64,000 bases of DNA, taken from contig DASXEB010000014.1 of the NCBI GenBank assembly GCA_036490335.1, positions 62,001 through 126,000 of the forward strand, given 5' to 3'. Every line of letters starts with the position of its first letter. Position 1 is the stretch's first letter. Of the stretch, positions 52,973 through 61,923 are shown piece after piece. A program made the translations under genes and the position numbers. The stretch is from Palsa-1392 sp036490335 (lineage in GTDB: Bacteria > Verrucomicrobiota > Verrucomicrobiia > Chthoniobacterales > UBA10450). The notes beneath the pieces are model-generated. The model saw only the letters and a program-made list of their open reading frames with translations. It did no database searches and had not been told where the DNA came from.

Positions 52973-53586
52973 TTTGCGGCGTAACGGCGCGGCGCGAGCT
53001 TCGGCGGACGTTTGCCTTTTCGCACCGCGCCTTCGACTGGGATGTAGGTGAGTTCCGTCCGATCGGCGGCGCAACGCAGCAGCAAACCGCCGCGGCTCAT
53101 GTCGCCGCGCCCGACGAAATCGGCCGGAAAACACAGACGCTCGCGCAGGATCTCCAGCATCACGCTGACATATTTCCCGGTCGCGATGCTGCCTAACAAA
53201 ATCACTTCGCACTCCGGCGTCAGTTGCCTAACGAGTCGTTTCAGGTCGCGCTCGAGCGGGCGTCGGTAGCGCGGATCGTTTTCTTCGATGTCGACCTCGG
53301 CGAACTCGCGCAGGTCGCCTAACGACACTGCCATGCTCGCCGGCACGAGCCCGCGCGTCGGAGTAATTACGAGCACGCGCGATTCGTCAGGTAGGGCGAA
53401 GGCGTTCGCGTAAGCGAGCTTCCCGCGAAAATACAGACCGCTCAGAAAAGTGAAAACTTCGCCTAACGACACCGCCTCCTCGTTCCGCAACCGCCGCGCG
53501 AGCGCGAACTGCGCGCGATCGCTCAGGATCATTTGCGCGCGGCGACCGCCGGCGTAGGCAGGTGAAAGGAGAAACGTGCGGGTCAT
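52969..53586 (-). CDS. Unknown protein coupled to the DNA ligase
   Basis: 205 residues with no recognised family. Features seen: SLGEVFTFLSGLYFRGKLAY, VLVITPTRGLVP, CEVILLGSIATGKYVSVMLE and GRGDMSRGGLLLRC, suggesting an alpha/beta fold. Its stop overlaps the ligase start as ATGA, so the two are probably translated together and may act in the same DNA-repair step. Three octamers (53227, 53318, 53462) lie in the gene. Confidence 0.65.
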   Translation of the reverse strand: MTRTFLLSPAYAGGRRAQMILSDRAQFALARRLRNEEAVSLGEVFTFLSGLYFRGKLAYANAFALPDESRVLVITPTRGLVPASMAVSLGDLREFAEVDIEENDPRYRRPLERDLKRLVRQLTPECEVILLGSIATGKYVSVMLEILRERLCFPADFVGRGDMSRGGLLLRCAADRTELTYIPVEGAVRKGKRPPKLAPRRYAAK

Positions 53587-53628
53587 GAGCGAAGTGCGAA
53601 GCGGTCGCGCCTATTCTACACTCGTTTT

Positions 53629-54828
53629 GTGAAGTCGGGTTTTCTCGAAAAACTGATCGAGCGTCTCGGCCGGATCGGTCCGGAGGAGGTGCAAAATTAC
53701 CTCCTGCGGCTGGCGCAGGAAAAAGGTTTTCTCGAGACGGTCTTCAACGCCATCCAGGAAGGAATCATCGTCACGGACGCGACCGGGCGGATCACTTATT
53801 TGAACGACGCGGCCTGTGATTTGTTCGGGCTCGACGGTGAGCAGTCGATCGGGAAACGGCTCGAGGAACGCGTCCGCGGTCTTGACTGGAAATCGCTCTC
53901 GCAAAGCGAATCGGCTATCAGCCGCGACATGGAAATTTTCTATCCCGCGAATCGTTTCATCAACTTCTACGTCGTGCCGCTGAAGATCGAGCGGCGTGCG
54001 GAGGCCGGGCCGCCTAACGACACTCCGGGCGCGACCGTGGGCCACGCGATGATCCTGCGCGACATCACGCAGAGCCGGCGCTCGACCCAGGAGACGATCG
54101 AGTCGGAGCGTTTGTCGGCGCTGACTTTGCTCGCCGCGGGAGTGGCGCACGAGATCGGGAATCCGCTCAACTCGCTCCACATTCACCTGCAATTGATGGA
54201 GCGCCAGGTGCGCAAACTTTCGGCCGGGGAAGAAAAGCGCGCGCTCCAGGATTCGATCGAGATCGCCCGCGCGGAGATCGAGCGGCTCGACTCGATCGTG
54301 ACTCAGTTCCTCCGCGCCATTCGCCCATCGAAGCCGAACCTGCAGCGCGAGAACATCAACACGCTCCTGGAAGAGACGGTGCATTTTTTCCAGCCCGAGA
54401 TCAAAGACCGCGACATCGTGGTCGAGACCGAGCTGCGCTCCGACCTGCCGCCGCTTCAACTCGATCGCGACCAGATGAAGCAGGTCTTTTACAACGTAAT
54501 CAAGAACAGTTTCGAGGCCATGAAACGCCGCGGCATCCTGCGCATTCGCACCGACCGCGACGAGACCCACGTCAAGATCAGCTTCACCGACACGGGCGGG
54601 GGAATTTCGGCGGAAAACCTGAGCCGCGTCTTCGAGCCTTACTTCACGACCAAAGCGGCCGGCACCGGGCTCGGGCTGCTGATCGTTAGGCGGATCGTGC
54701 GCGAGCATGGGGGCGAGCTGGCGATTGAGAGCAGCGAAGGTCGCGGGCTCACGTTGACCATTCGCCTGCCCTTCGTCGATCGCCGGGTCAGGATGCTTCC
54801 CGCGCACGCGGAGGAAGCGAGCGCCTGA
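53629..54828 (+). CDS. PAS-domain histidine kinase (NtrB-like)
   Basis: 399 residues from a GTG, without membrane spans: PAS domain (about 35-150, AIQEGIIVTDATGRITYLND), dimerisation domain with phospho-His174 in LLAAGVAHEIGNPLNSLH, and an ATPase domain with N box (QVFYNVIKNSFEAMKRR), DTGGGIS and GTGLGLLIV. Soluble NtrB-like kinases pair with NtrC-type regulators; one lies at 60433, 5.6 kb downstream on the same strand, separated by the efflux genes. Two octamers (54013, 54683) lie inside and one (54831) just after the stop. Confidence 0.9.
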   Translation: MKSGFLEKLIERLGRIGPEEVQNYLLRLAQEKGFLETVFNAIQEGIIVTDATGRITYLNDAACDLFGLDGEQSIGKRLEERVRGLDWKSLSQSESAISRDMEIFYPANRFINFYVVPLKIERRAEAGPPNDTPGATVGHAMILRDITQSRRSTQETIESERLSALTLLAAGVAHEIGNPLNSLHIHLQLMERQVRKLSAGEEKRALQDSIEIARAEIERLDSIVTQFLRAIRPSKPNLQRENINTLLEETVHFFQPEIKDRDIVVETELRSDLPPLQLDRDQMKQVFYNVIKNSFEAMKRRGILRIRTDRDETHVKISFTDTGGGISAENLSRVFEPYFTTKAAGTGLGLLIVRRIVREHGGELAIESSEGRGLTLTIRLPFVDRRVRMLPAHAEEASA

Positions 54829-54831
54829 CGC

Positions 54832-55518
54832 CTAACGATCCCCGCTCGCGAGGGCCCGCCGCTCCTCCTGCCGAAGGAGAATCAACGGCGCGAGCCGCCC
54901 GAAAAAGCGCACTACATAGTAAAGATAGATCGCGAGCCCGAGAAACTGCCCCGCGATCAGGTAAACATGACCGTGCCGGGCGAGAAAAAAGTCCGGCCAC
55001 CGATAAATCGCCCCCGCGCAGCCCAGGTTAAAGATCAGGAGCAGCGGCATGAGCAGGAAAATATTCAGCCGCTGATCACGCGCGATCATTTCACAGAGCC
55101 GGCGGCTCGCCTCACTTGGCCGATCGGCCTCGCGCACATTCGTCATCCGCATGTCGTAGGCGAAGAGCACCAGGACGGCGATCGCGTAGAGCGTGCTCAG
55201 CTCAAACCAGGCTGTCGGATTGGCCAGGCAGGTGAAAAGCAGGCACTCCGCGAACGTGCAGGCGATGTAGAGAAAGTTGTGACCGAACTCCAGCGGCCAG
55301 CGGATAAGCGTGAGGGTATGGAGAATGGAGCGCGACCAGAAAATCAGGATGCTGCAAAGCCCGGAGAAAACATAGAGCCACGTGGCCGCGTCGCGCACGG
55401 CCAGGACAGTGCGCGCGTTCTCGATCAGGAAGGTCAGCGCGACCGCCTGCACGATGCTCGAGAGGGTCAGCTCGATATTCACCACCATGGCATCGAGCCC
55501 GAGGAGCGCGGGCGACAT
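54832..55518 (-). CDS. Multi-pass membrane protein of unknown function
   Basis: 228 residues with about six hydrophobic segments (IVQAVALTFLIENARTVLAV, WLYVFSGLCSILIFWS, LYAIAVLVLFAYDMR, IFLLMPLLLIFNLGCAGAIY, GQFLGLAIYLYYVVRFFG). No family recognised. I set the start at the ATG at 55518 because a strong GAGGAG lies 6 bp upstream of it; the ATG at 55524 is immediately after that site. A much longer open frame upstream is a shadow of the RND gene. It opens the octamer-free block. Confidence 0.68.
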   Translation of the reverse strand: MSPALLGLDAMVVNIELTLSSIVQAVALTFLIENARTVLAVRDAATWLYVFSGLCSILIFWSRSILHTLTLIRWPLEFGHNFLYIACTFAECLLFTCLANPTAWFELSTLYAIAVLVLFAYDMRMTNVREADRPSEASRRLCEMIARDQRLNIFLLMPLLLIFNLGCAGAIYRWPDFFLARHGHVYLIAGQFLGLAIYLYYVVRFFGRLAPLILLRQEERRALASGDR

Positions 55519-55650
55519 TTTCATCTCCTCAGGCAAACAAAAAATCGTCCCGCGGTCGATCCCGAAAAGCGGCCGCACGAAAAAATTCCCCGCCAGATCG
55601 CGCCCCGGATTCGAAATTTCCCTAAAGTTCGTTAAACTTGAACTAAGGCC

Positions 55651-58600
55651 ATGTGGATCGTCCGTCTCGCGCTCCGGCGCCCCTACACTTTTACGGTCAT
55701 GGCGATCCTGATCGTGCTTGTCGGCATGGTCACGATCTTCCGCATGTCGACCGACATCTTCCCGAGCATCGACATCCCGGTCGTGAGCGTGATCTGGAGT
55801 TACTCGGGCGTCGCGCCGGAGGAAATGGAGAAGCGTTTCGTGACCGTCTGCGAGCGCGCGATGACCACCACCGTGAACGACATCGAGCACATCGAGAGCC
55901 AGTCCTACAACGGCGTCGCCGTGATCAAAGTCTTCTTCCACGAAGGCGCGAAGGTTGAGGCCGGAGTCGCGCAGGTCACTTCGATTTGCCAGACCCTCAT
56001 CCGCATCATGCCGCCGGGCACGACCCCGCCGCTCATCATCCAATATTCGGCCTCGAACGTCCCGATCCTCGATCTCGGCCTGAGCAGCGACAGCCTTTCC
56101 GAGCAGCAGCTCTACGATTTGGGGTTAAACTTCATCCGCACCCAGCTCAGCACGGTCCAGGGCGCGCAGGTCCCGCTCCCATACGGCGGGAAGGCGCGGC
56201 AGATCATGGTCGATATCGACCCGGCGAAGCTTTACGGCAAAGGCCTGAGCCCGGCCGACGTCTCGAACGCCTTTAACGCGCAGAACGTCGTCCTGCCCGC
56301 TGGCACGGAGAAGATCGGCGACCGCGAATACAACGTCCGGCTCAACTCCAGCCCGCGCGTCCTCGACGCCCTGAACGATCTCCCGATCAAGCAGGTCAAC
56401 GGCGCGATGATCTATATAAAGGACGTCGCCAACGTCCGCGACGGTTTCGCCGTCCAGACCAACATCGTCCTGCAAAACGGCCAGCGCTCGGCCCTCCTCA
56501 CCGTGCTCAAGTCGGCCAACGCCTCGACCCTCGACATCATCAAGCGGGTCAAAGCCGCCCTCCCGCATATCGAGGCCACCCTCCCCGCGAGCCTCAAGAT
56601 CACCCAGCTTTTCGACCAATCGATCTTCGTCCGCGCGAGCATCAACGGCGTCCTCCGGGAAGGCGTCATCGCGGCTTGTTTGACCGCGCTCATGATCCTG
56701 CTTTTCCTCGGCAGTTGGCGGAGCACCCTCGTCGTCGCCACGAGCATCCCGCTCTCGATTTTGTGCTCCATCATCATTCTCGGAGCCCTCGGGCAGACGC
56801 TCAACATCATGACCCTCGGCGGCCTCGCCCTCGCCGTCGGTATCCTGGTCGACGACGCCACGGTCGAGATCGAGAACATCCATCGCAACCTCGCGATGAA
56901 GAAGCCGATGGTCCGGGCCATCCTCGACGGCGCCTCGCAAATCGCGGTCCCGGCTTTCGTCTCCACCCTTTGCATCTGCATCGTCTTTGTCCCGGTCTTT
57001 TTCCTCAGCGGCACGGCTAAATACCTCTTCCAACCCCTCGCCATGGCCGTCATTTTCGCCATGCTGGCCAGTTATTTCCTCAGCCGGACCGTTGTCCCGA
57101 CGATGGTGAAGTTTCTCCTCACCGACCACCTCGACGAGCTGGACCTGGACGAAGGCCATGAGCCGGGAGAGAACGGTTCGCCGAGACAGAATGGCGCGAA
57201 TCAGGCCTCGGAGAACGCTCCTTCGTCGCGGAGTGGCGCGGATCAGCCACAGAATCCCGTTCATCAGTCGTCGATGAACGCTCATCAGCCGTTGATGGAC
57301 GTTCATCAGTCGCAGATGCACGCTCACCAGTCATCGGGGAACGCTCATCAGCCGCAGATTCACGCAAATCAGTCGCAGATGCACGCTCATCAGCCGTCGG
57401 AGAACGCTCATCAGCCGCAGAAGAACGTTCTTCAGCGGCAGTCGGGCGTTGGCGAAGACCGGCGGAAGGCGAAAAAAGGCCGCCCGAACGCCGTGATCGG
57501 CTGGTTCCAGAAGATTCACCACGGGTTCAACCATTATTTCGAGAAGCTGCGCGATCGTTACACGGAGGGGCTGCGTTGGTCGCTCGAGCACCGGCTGATT
57601 ATTGTCGGGATCATGGTGGTGGCGACGCTGCTTTCCCTTTGCCTTGTGCCGTTCCTCGGGCGCGACTTCTTCCCGACGGTGGACGCGGGGCAATTCCGGC
57701 TCCATGTGCGCGCGCCGGCCGGGACGCGATTGGAGGCGACCGAGCAGCGCTTCTACGACGTCGGGCAGGACATCCGGAAGGTCATTCCCGCGGGCGAAAT
57801 CCAGACCGTGCTCGATAATATGGGCCTGCCGGCGAGCGGGATTAACCTCGCCTTCTCCGATAACGCCACGATCTCGGCCGCCGACGGCGAGATTTTGGTC
57901 GCGCTCAATCCGAAGCACAAGCCGATCGCCGATTACCAGCGCATTCTGCGCACGAAATTGCGCCACGATTTCCCGGACATGAGCTTTTATTTCTCCGCGC
58001 CGGACATCGTGAGCCAGATTTTGAACTTCGGCATCCCGGCGCCGATCGACATCCAGATCAGCGGGCGGGACAAGGGCAATTACAAGCTGGCGGAGAAGAT
58101 CGAGAAGGAGGTGGCGACCATTCCCGGGGCGGTCGATGTCCATATTCATCAAGTCGTCCACGGTCCCGATCTCCGGGTAAATGTCGACCGCACCCGCGCG
58201 GAGCAGATCGGGCTCACCCAGCAGACGGTGGCGCAGACGATGTTGATCTCGCTCAGCTCGAGCGGGCAGGCGGCGCCGAATTTTTGGCTGAATTACGACA
58301 ACGGGGTCAATTACCAGGTCGCCGTCCAAACGCCGCAATACAAAATGGACACGCTCCAGGACCTGCTGAACACGCCGGTGATCGCGCCCAACCTTCCCCA
58401 GCCGGAGTTGCTCGGGAATCTGAGCACGATCACGCGGGAGGAGTCGCCCGTGATCGTGAATCATTACGACGTGCAGCCGGTCTTCGATGTGCTGGCCAAT
58501 GTCCAGGGGCGGGACCTCGGCGGGGTGGCGGGGGATATTCAAAATTATGTCTCCGACGCCCAGAAACATCTCCCGCGCGGGACGCAGATCAATGTCCGCG

Positions 58601-59190
58601 GTCAGGTCGAGAGCATGAACCGGTCGTTCGAGGGGCTCGGTTTCGGTATCCTTTTTGCCATCGTGCTGGTCTACTTCCTCATGGTGGTGAATTTCCAGTC
58701 GTGGACCGATCCGTTTATCATCATCATGGCGCTGCCGGGCGCGCTCTGCGGGATTATCTGGATGCTTTTCATCACCGGCACGACGCTGAACGTGCCTTCG
58801 CTCATGGGGGCGATCATGGCGATCGGCGTCGCGACGGCGAACTCGATCCTGGTCGTGACTTTTGCGAACGACGAGCGTTGCGAGAAGGAGGGGATGAGCG
58901 CGACGGACGCCGCGCGCGCGGCCGGCTACACCCGGCTGCGTCCGGTGATCATGACCGCTCTTGCGATGATCATCGGCATGCTCCCGATGTCGCTCGGTCT
59001 CGGTGAAGGCGGCGAGCAAAACGCGCCGCTCGGCCGCGCGGTCATCGGCGGCCTGCTCGTAGCGACGTTTGCGACGCTCTTTTTTGTCCCGGTGGTTTAC
59101 AGTTACCTGCGCAAAGGGGAGTTCACCTGCGACGAGGACGAGCAATTCGACGAAGAAGCCAACCGCGAGACGCAGGCGCAGCCGGCCTGA
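55651..59190 (+). CDS. RND multidrug/solute efflux permease (AcrB-like)
   Basis: 1179 residues, the inner-membrane pump of a tripartite efflux system. Two homologous halves of six membrane helices each (IVRLALRRPYTFTVMAILIV at the start; GGLALAVGILVDDATVEIEN with the proton-relay acidic pair; GILFAIVLVYFLMVVNF and later MGAIMAIGVATANSILVV). Between the halves, residues about 503-600, a linker of 21-bp coding repeats is inserted, which normal pumps lack. No exact octamer occurs, and the codon choice (GAG, AAG, ATC) looks different from most neighbours. Confidence 0.93.
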   Translation: MWIVRLALRRPYTFTVMAILIVLVGMVTIFRMSTDIFPSIDIPVVSVIWSYSGVAPEEMEKRFVTVCERAMTTTVNDIEHIESQSYNGVAVIKVFFHEGAKVEAGVAQVTSICQTLIRIMPPGTTPPLIIQYSASNVPILDLGLSSDSLSEQQLYDLGLNFIRTQLSTVQGAQVPLPYGGKARQIMVDIDPAKLYGKGLSPADVSNAFNAQNVVLPAGTEKIGDREYNVRLNSSPRVLDALNDLPIKQVNGAMIYIKDVANVRDGFAVQTNIVLQNGQRSALLTVLKSANASTLDIIKRVKAALPHIEATLPASLKITQLFDQSIFVRASINGVLREGVIAACLTALMILLFLGSWRSTLVVATSIPLSILCSIIILGALGQTLNIMTLGGLALAVGILVDDATVEIENIHRNLAMKKPMVRAILDGASQIAVPAFVSTLCICIVFVPVFFLSGTAKYLFQPLAMAVIFAMLASYFLSRTVVPTMVKFLLTDHLDELDLDEGHEPGENGSPRQNGANQASENAPSSRSGADQPQNPVHQSSMNAHQPLMDVHQSQMHAHQSSGNAHQPQIHANQSQMHAHQPSENAHQPQKNVLQRQSGVGEDRRKAKKGRPNAVIGWFQKIHHGFNHYFEKLRDRYTEGLRWSLEHRLIIVGIMVVATLLSLCLVPFLGRDFFPTVDAGQFRLHVRAPAGTRLEATEQRFYDVGQDIRKVIPAGEIQTVLDNMGLPASGINLAFSDNATISAADGEILVALNPKHKPIADYQRILRTKLRHDFPDMSFYFSAPDIVSQILNFGIPAPIDIQISGRDKGNYKLAEKIEKEVATIPGAVDVHIHQVVHGPDLRVNVDRTRAEQIGLTQQTVAQTMLISLSSSGQAAPNFWLNYDNGVNYQVAVQTPQYKMDTLQDLLNTPVIAPNLPQPELLGNLSTITREESPVIVNHYDVQPVFDVLANVQGRDLGGVAGDIQNYVSDAQKHLPRGTQINVRGQVESMNRSFEGLGFGILFAIVLVYFLMVVNFQSWTDPFIIIMALPGALCGIIWMLFITGTTLNVPSLMGAIMAIGVATANSILVVTFANDERCEKEGMSATDAARAAGYTRLRPVIMTALAMIIGMLPMSLGLGEGGEQNAPLGRAVIGGLLVATFATLFFVPVVYSYLRKGEFTCDEDEQFDEEANRETQAQPA
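57156..57449 (+). repeat. 21-bp coding tandem repeat (heptads) within the RND pump
   Basis: Fourteen units start exactly 21 bp apart from 57156; the clearest (57261-57428) read TCATCAGccgcAGATgaACGC with scattered changes. Each encodes seven residues of the type xxxNAHQ (e.g. SQMHAHQ, SSGNAHQ, PSENAHQ). The linker is on the cytoplasmic side between the two halves of the pump. The first units have diverged most. Confidence 0.9.
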
Positions 59191-59229
59191 CCGCCCGCGG
59201 GCGAAATTTTTGAGGATGGAAGGAATTTA

Positions 59230-60411
59230 ATGGCGACCGAGACCGAAACGAAACGTCACGCGCCTCCCCGGCGTCATCCGCCCGTCCGCACGGTCGCGAT
59301 CTGGGGTCCGATCGCGGTCGTGGCGGCGCTCTCGCTCTTTCTCGTGCTCGGGATCTGGCGGCATGTGCACGAGCGGCACGAGGAGCAGAGCTTCGCGAAA
59401 CAAAATTCGCAGGTCACGGTCGAGGTCGCGAAGGTGAAGCGCGATACCAAGCCGCAGCAGCTCGTTCTTCCGGGCAACATGCTCGCTTACGAAGAGACGA
59501 CGATCTACCCGCGCTCAAACGGCTACGTCGCGAAATGGATTGTCGACATCGGCGACGACGTGAAGCAGGGCGATCTCCTCGCCATCATCGAAACGCCGGA
59601 GGTCGATCAGCAGCTCGCGCAAGCGCGGGCCAATTACCAGCTCGCCGACCAGACCGCGCAACGCTGGACCGAGCTGGCCGCGAAGAAGGTCGTCTCCGAC
59701 CAGGACCGCGACGAGAAGGTGACGGCGAAGCGGACCGCGCAAGCCGCGCTCGAGCAGCTCGAAAAGACGCAGGGCTTCAATAAAATCATCGCGCCTTTCG
59801 CTGGGAAGATCACCGCGCGCGATGTCGATGTCGGCGCGCTCGTGTCGCCGACGACGCCGCTCTTTAGCATCGCGCAGAGCGATCCGCTGCGGGTCTATGT
59901 TTACGTTCCGCAGTCCAACGCGCCCTCGATTCACGAAGGCGAGAAGGCGAAGGTCTCAGTGCAGGAATTTCCCGGGACGGATTTCGACGGTGTCGTGACC
60001 CGCACGGCCGGCGCGCTCGATCCGGCGTCGCGTGCGATGCAGGTCGAGGTGCAGGTGCCGAATCACGAGGGCAAGCTTTTCTCCGGCATGTACGGCGAGG
60101 TGCGTTTCCAACTCGTGGATAAAAACGCGCCGCTGACTGTGCCGGCAAACGCGTTTCTTTTCCGCACCGAAGGCCCCGAGGTCGCGACGGTGACGGATGA
60201 GAAAAAGATTCACTGGGCCAGGATCAAGGTCGGGCGCGATTTCGGCACCGAGATGGAAGTGCTCGACGGCCTGAAGGAAAATTCGCTCGTGGTCGTGAAC
60301 CCGACGGACCAGTTGCAGGACGGCCTGAAGGTGCAGATCAAGCCCGCGCCGAAACCGAAGGGCGAGACTCCCGACAGCGGCGCGAAGAAGGATAACGCTG
60401 GCGCGAAGTAG
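59230..60411 (+). CDS. Efflux membrane fusion (periplasmic adaptor) protein
   Basis: 393 residues, HlyD/AcrA-type: N-terminal membrane anchor (TVAIWGPIAVVAALSLFLVL), lipoyl half-motifs (NGYVAKWIVDIGDDVKQGDL and IIAPFAGKITARDVDVGALV), a short helical hairpin between them, beta-barrel and membrane-proximal domains, and a Lys/Pro tail. Links the RND pump to an outer-membrane channel; no TolC gene is in the window. A GGAAGG ribosome-binding site precedes the ATG, 39 bp after the pump gene. Confidence 0.92.
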   Translation: MATETETKRHAPPRRHPPVRTVAIWGPIAVVAALSLFLVLGIWRHVHERHEEQSFAKQNSQVTVEVAKVKRDTKPQQLVLPGNMLAYEETTIYPRSNGYVAKWIVDIGDDVKQGDLLAIIETPEVDQQLAQARANYQLADQTAQRWTELAAKKVVSDQDRDEKVTAKRTAQAALEQLEKTQGFNKIIAPFAGKITARDVDVGALVSPTTPLFSIAQSDPLRVYVYVPQSNAPSIHEGEKAKVSVQEFPGTDFDGVVTRTAGALDPASRAMQVEVQVPNHEGKLFSGMYGEVRFQLVDKNAPLTVPANAFLFRTEGPEVATVTDEKKIHWARIKVGRDFGTEMEVLDGLKENSLVVVNPTDQLQDGLKVQIKPAPKPKGETPDSGAKKDNAGAK

Positions 60412-60432
60412 CGCGCGGGCTTTTCTTTCGTG

Positions 60433-61842
60433 ATGGAGGCAACCGTCCTGATCGTCGATGACGAGAAGCATACCCGCGATGGTTTGCGCAGTTTGCTCGA
60501 CGACAAATACGACACCTATGTCGCGGCCGACGTGGCGAGCGCGCTCGAAGTCCTGACCCGCGACGAGATCGACGTCCTCATCACCGACCTGCGCCTCGGT
60601 GGTGAAGACGGGATGATGCTAATCGAGCGCGCGCTCAAGCTCCCGCATCCGCCGGTTTGCATCATGATGACGGCCTACGGCTCGGTCGATACCGCAGTCG
60701 AGGCGATGAAGCGCGGGGCGTACGATTTCGTGACCAAGCCGCTCAATCTCGACAAAGTCGAGATGTTGATCGCACGCGCGCTCGGCAGCCGCCGGCTCGA
60801 GGCGGAGAATCGCGTGCTTCGGCAACAGGTGGACGAGCGCTTCGGGCTCGAAAATTTGCTCGGCGAATCGGCCGCCTTGCGCGAAGTGCTCGACACCATC
60901 CGCCAGGTCGCGCCTTCGTCGGCGAATGTTTTGATCGAAGGCGAAAGCGGCACCGGCAAGGAGCTGGCCGCGCACGCGATCCACAACTTGAGCCGGCGGC
61001 ATAAAGGAAAATTCGTCACCGTGCACTGCGCCGCGCTCTCGCCGACGCTGCTCGAGAGCGAACTTTTCGGCCATGAGAAAGGCGCCTTCACCGGCGCGCA
61101 CGAACGCCGCATCGGGCGCTTCGAGCAGGCGAACGGCGGCACGATTTTTCTCGACGAGATCGGCGAGATCGACGCGAGCACGCAGGTGAAACTGCTCCGC
61201 GTGATCAGCGAAGAGCGCGCCTTCGAGCGCGTTGGCGGCTCGCAGACTTTGCACGCCGACGTCCGCCTGATCGCGGCCACGAATAAAAATCTCGAGTCGA
61301 TGGTGAGTGAGGGAAAATTTCGCGACGATCTTTATTTCCGCCTCAACGTGGTCAAGATCACGATGCCGCCGTTGCGCGCGCGGAAGGAAGATATTCCGCT
61401 TCTCGTTAGGGCTTTTTTGCGTCACTTTGCAAAGGCGAATGAAAAACCGCCGCTCGAAATCTCGGCCGACGCGATGAACGTGCTCCTCGCTTACGATTGG
61501 CCGGGCAACGTCCGCGAGCTGCGCACCGCGATCGAGCACGGCGTCGTCATGGCGAGAGGCGCGACGGTCGCGTTGCGCGATTTGCCGCCGGCGATTCGCC
61601 AGACCGCGGCTTCGAACCTGCCCGAAGGCGTGACGCGCGCGCGCGGCTTCGACGAAAAAGCGAGCCCGCTCGATTTGCACGCGACCGAGCAGCGACTGAT
61701 CGCCCAGGCGCTCGCCTCGACCAACGGCAACATCACCGCGGCCGCAAAAAAGCTCGGGATTAGCCGGCGCACTCTGCACCGAAAAATCAACGAGATGAAT
61801 GCGAAGAAAGCGGCGGCTTCGCCTAACGAGAAGATTTCGTGA
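60433..61842 (+). CDS. NtrC-family sigma-54 response regulator
   Basis: 469 residues: receiver domain with phospho-Asp52 (VLITDLRLGGEDG), AAA+ domain with Walker A GESGTGKE (170-177) and the sigma-54 contact GAFTGA (217-222), and a Fis-type helix-turn-helix at the C terminus (NGNITAAAKKLGISRRTLHR). Activates sigma-54 promoters after phosphorylation, perhaps by the kinase at 53629. The ATG at 60433 is preferred to the GTG directly before it. 21 bp after the adaptor gene. The octamer returns in its second half (61403) and near its end (61822). Confidence 0.93.
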   Translation: MEATVLIVDDEKHTRDGLRSLLDDKYDTYVAADVASALEVLTRDEIDVLITDLRLGGEDGMMLIERALKLPHPPVCIMMTAYGSVDTAVEAMKRGAYDFVTKPLNLDKVEMLIARALGSRRLEAENRVLRQQVDERFGLENLLGESAALREVLDTIRQVAPSSANVLIEGESGTGKELAAHAIHNLSRRHKGKFVTVHCAALSPTLLESELFGHEKGAFTGAHERRIGRFEQANGGTIFLDEIGEIDASTQVKLLRVISEERAFERVGGSQTLHADVRLIAATNKNLESMVSEGKFRDDLYFRLNVVKITMPPLRARKEDIPLLVRAFLRHFAKANEKPPLEISADAMNVLLAYDWPGNVRELRTAIEHGVVMARGATVALRDLPPAIRQTAASNLPEGVTRARGFDEKASPLDLHATEQRLIAQALASTNGNITAAAKKLGISRRTLHRKINEMNAKKAAASPNEKIS

Positions 61843-61923
61843 ACATTTCCGCAATTTAGTTTTTGCCTAACGAGTAAAGGTCGGGTCAACTACCGCCAGT
61901 GAATTTCATCCAGCTCGCACGCC

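Noticed and set aside
57331..59145. Long reverse-strand open frame of 604 codons
   Set aside because: Lies antisense to the RND pump, is low-complexity (Arg/His/Asp-rich) and has no start signal or family feature; a shadow of GC-rich coding sequence.
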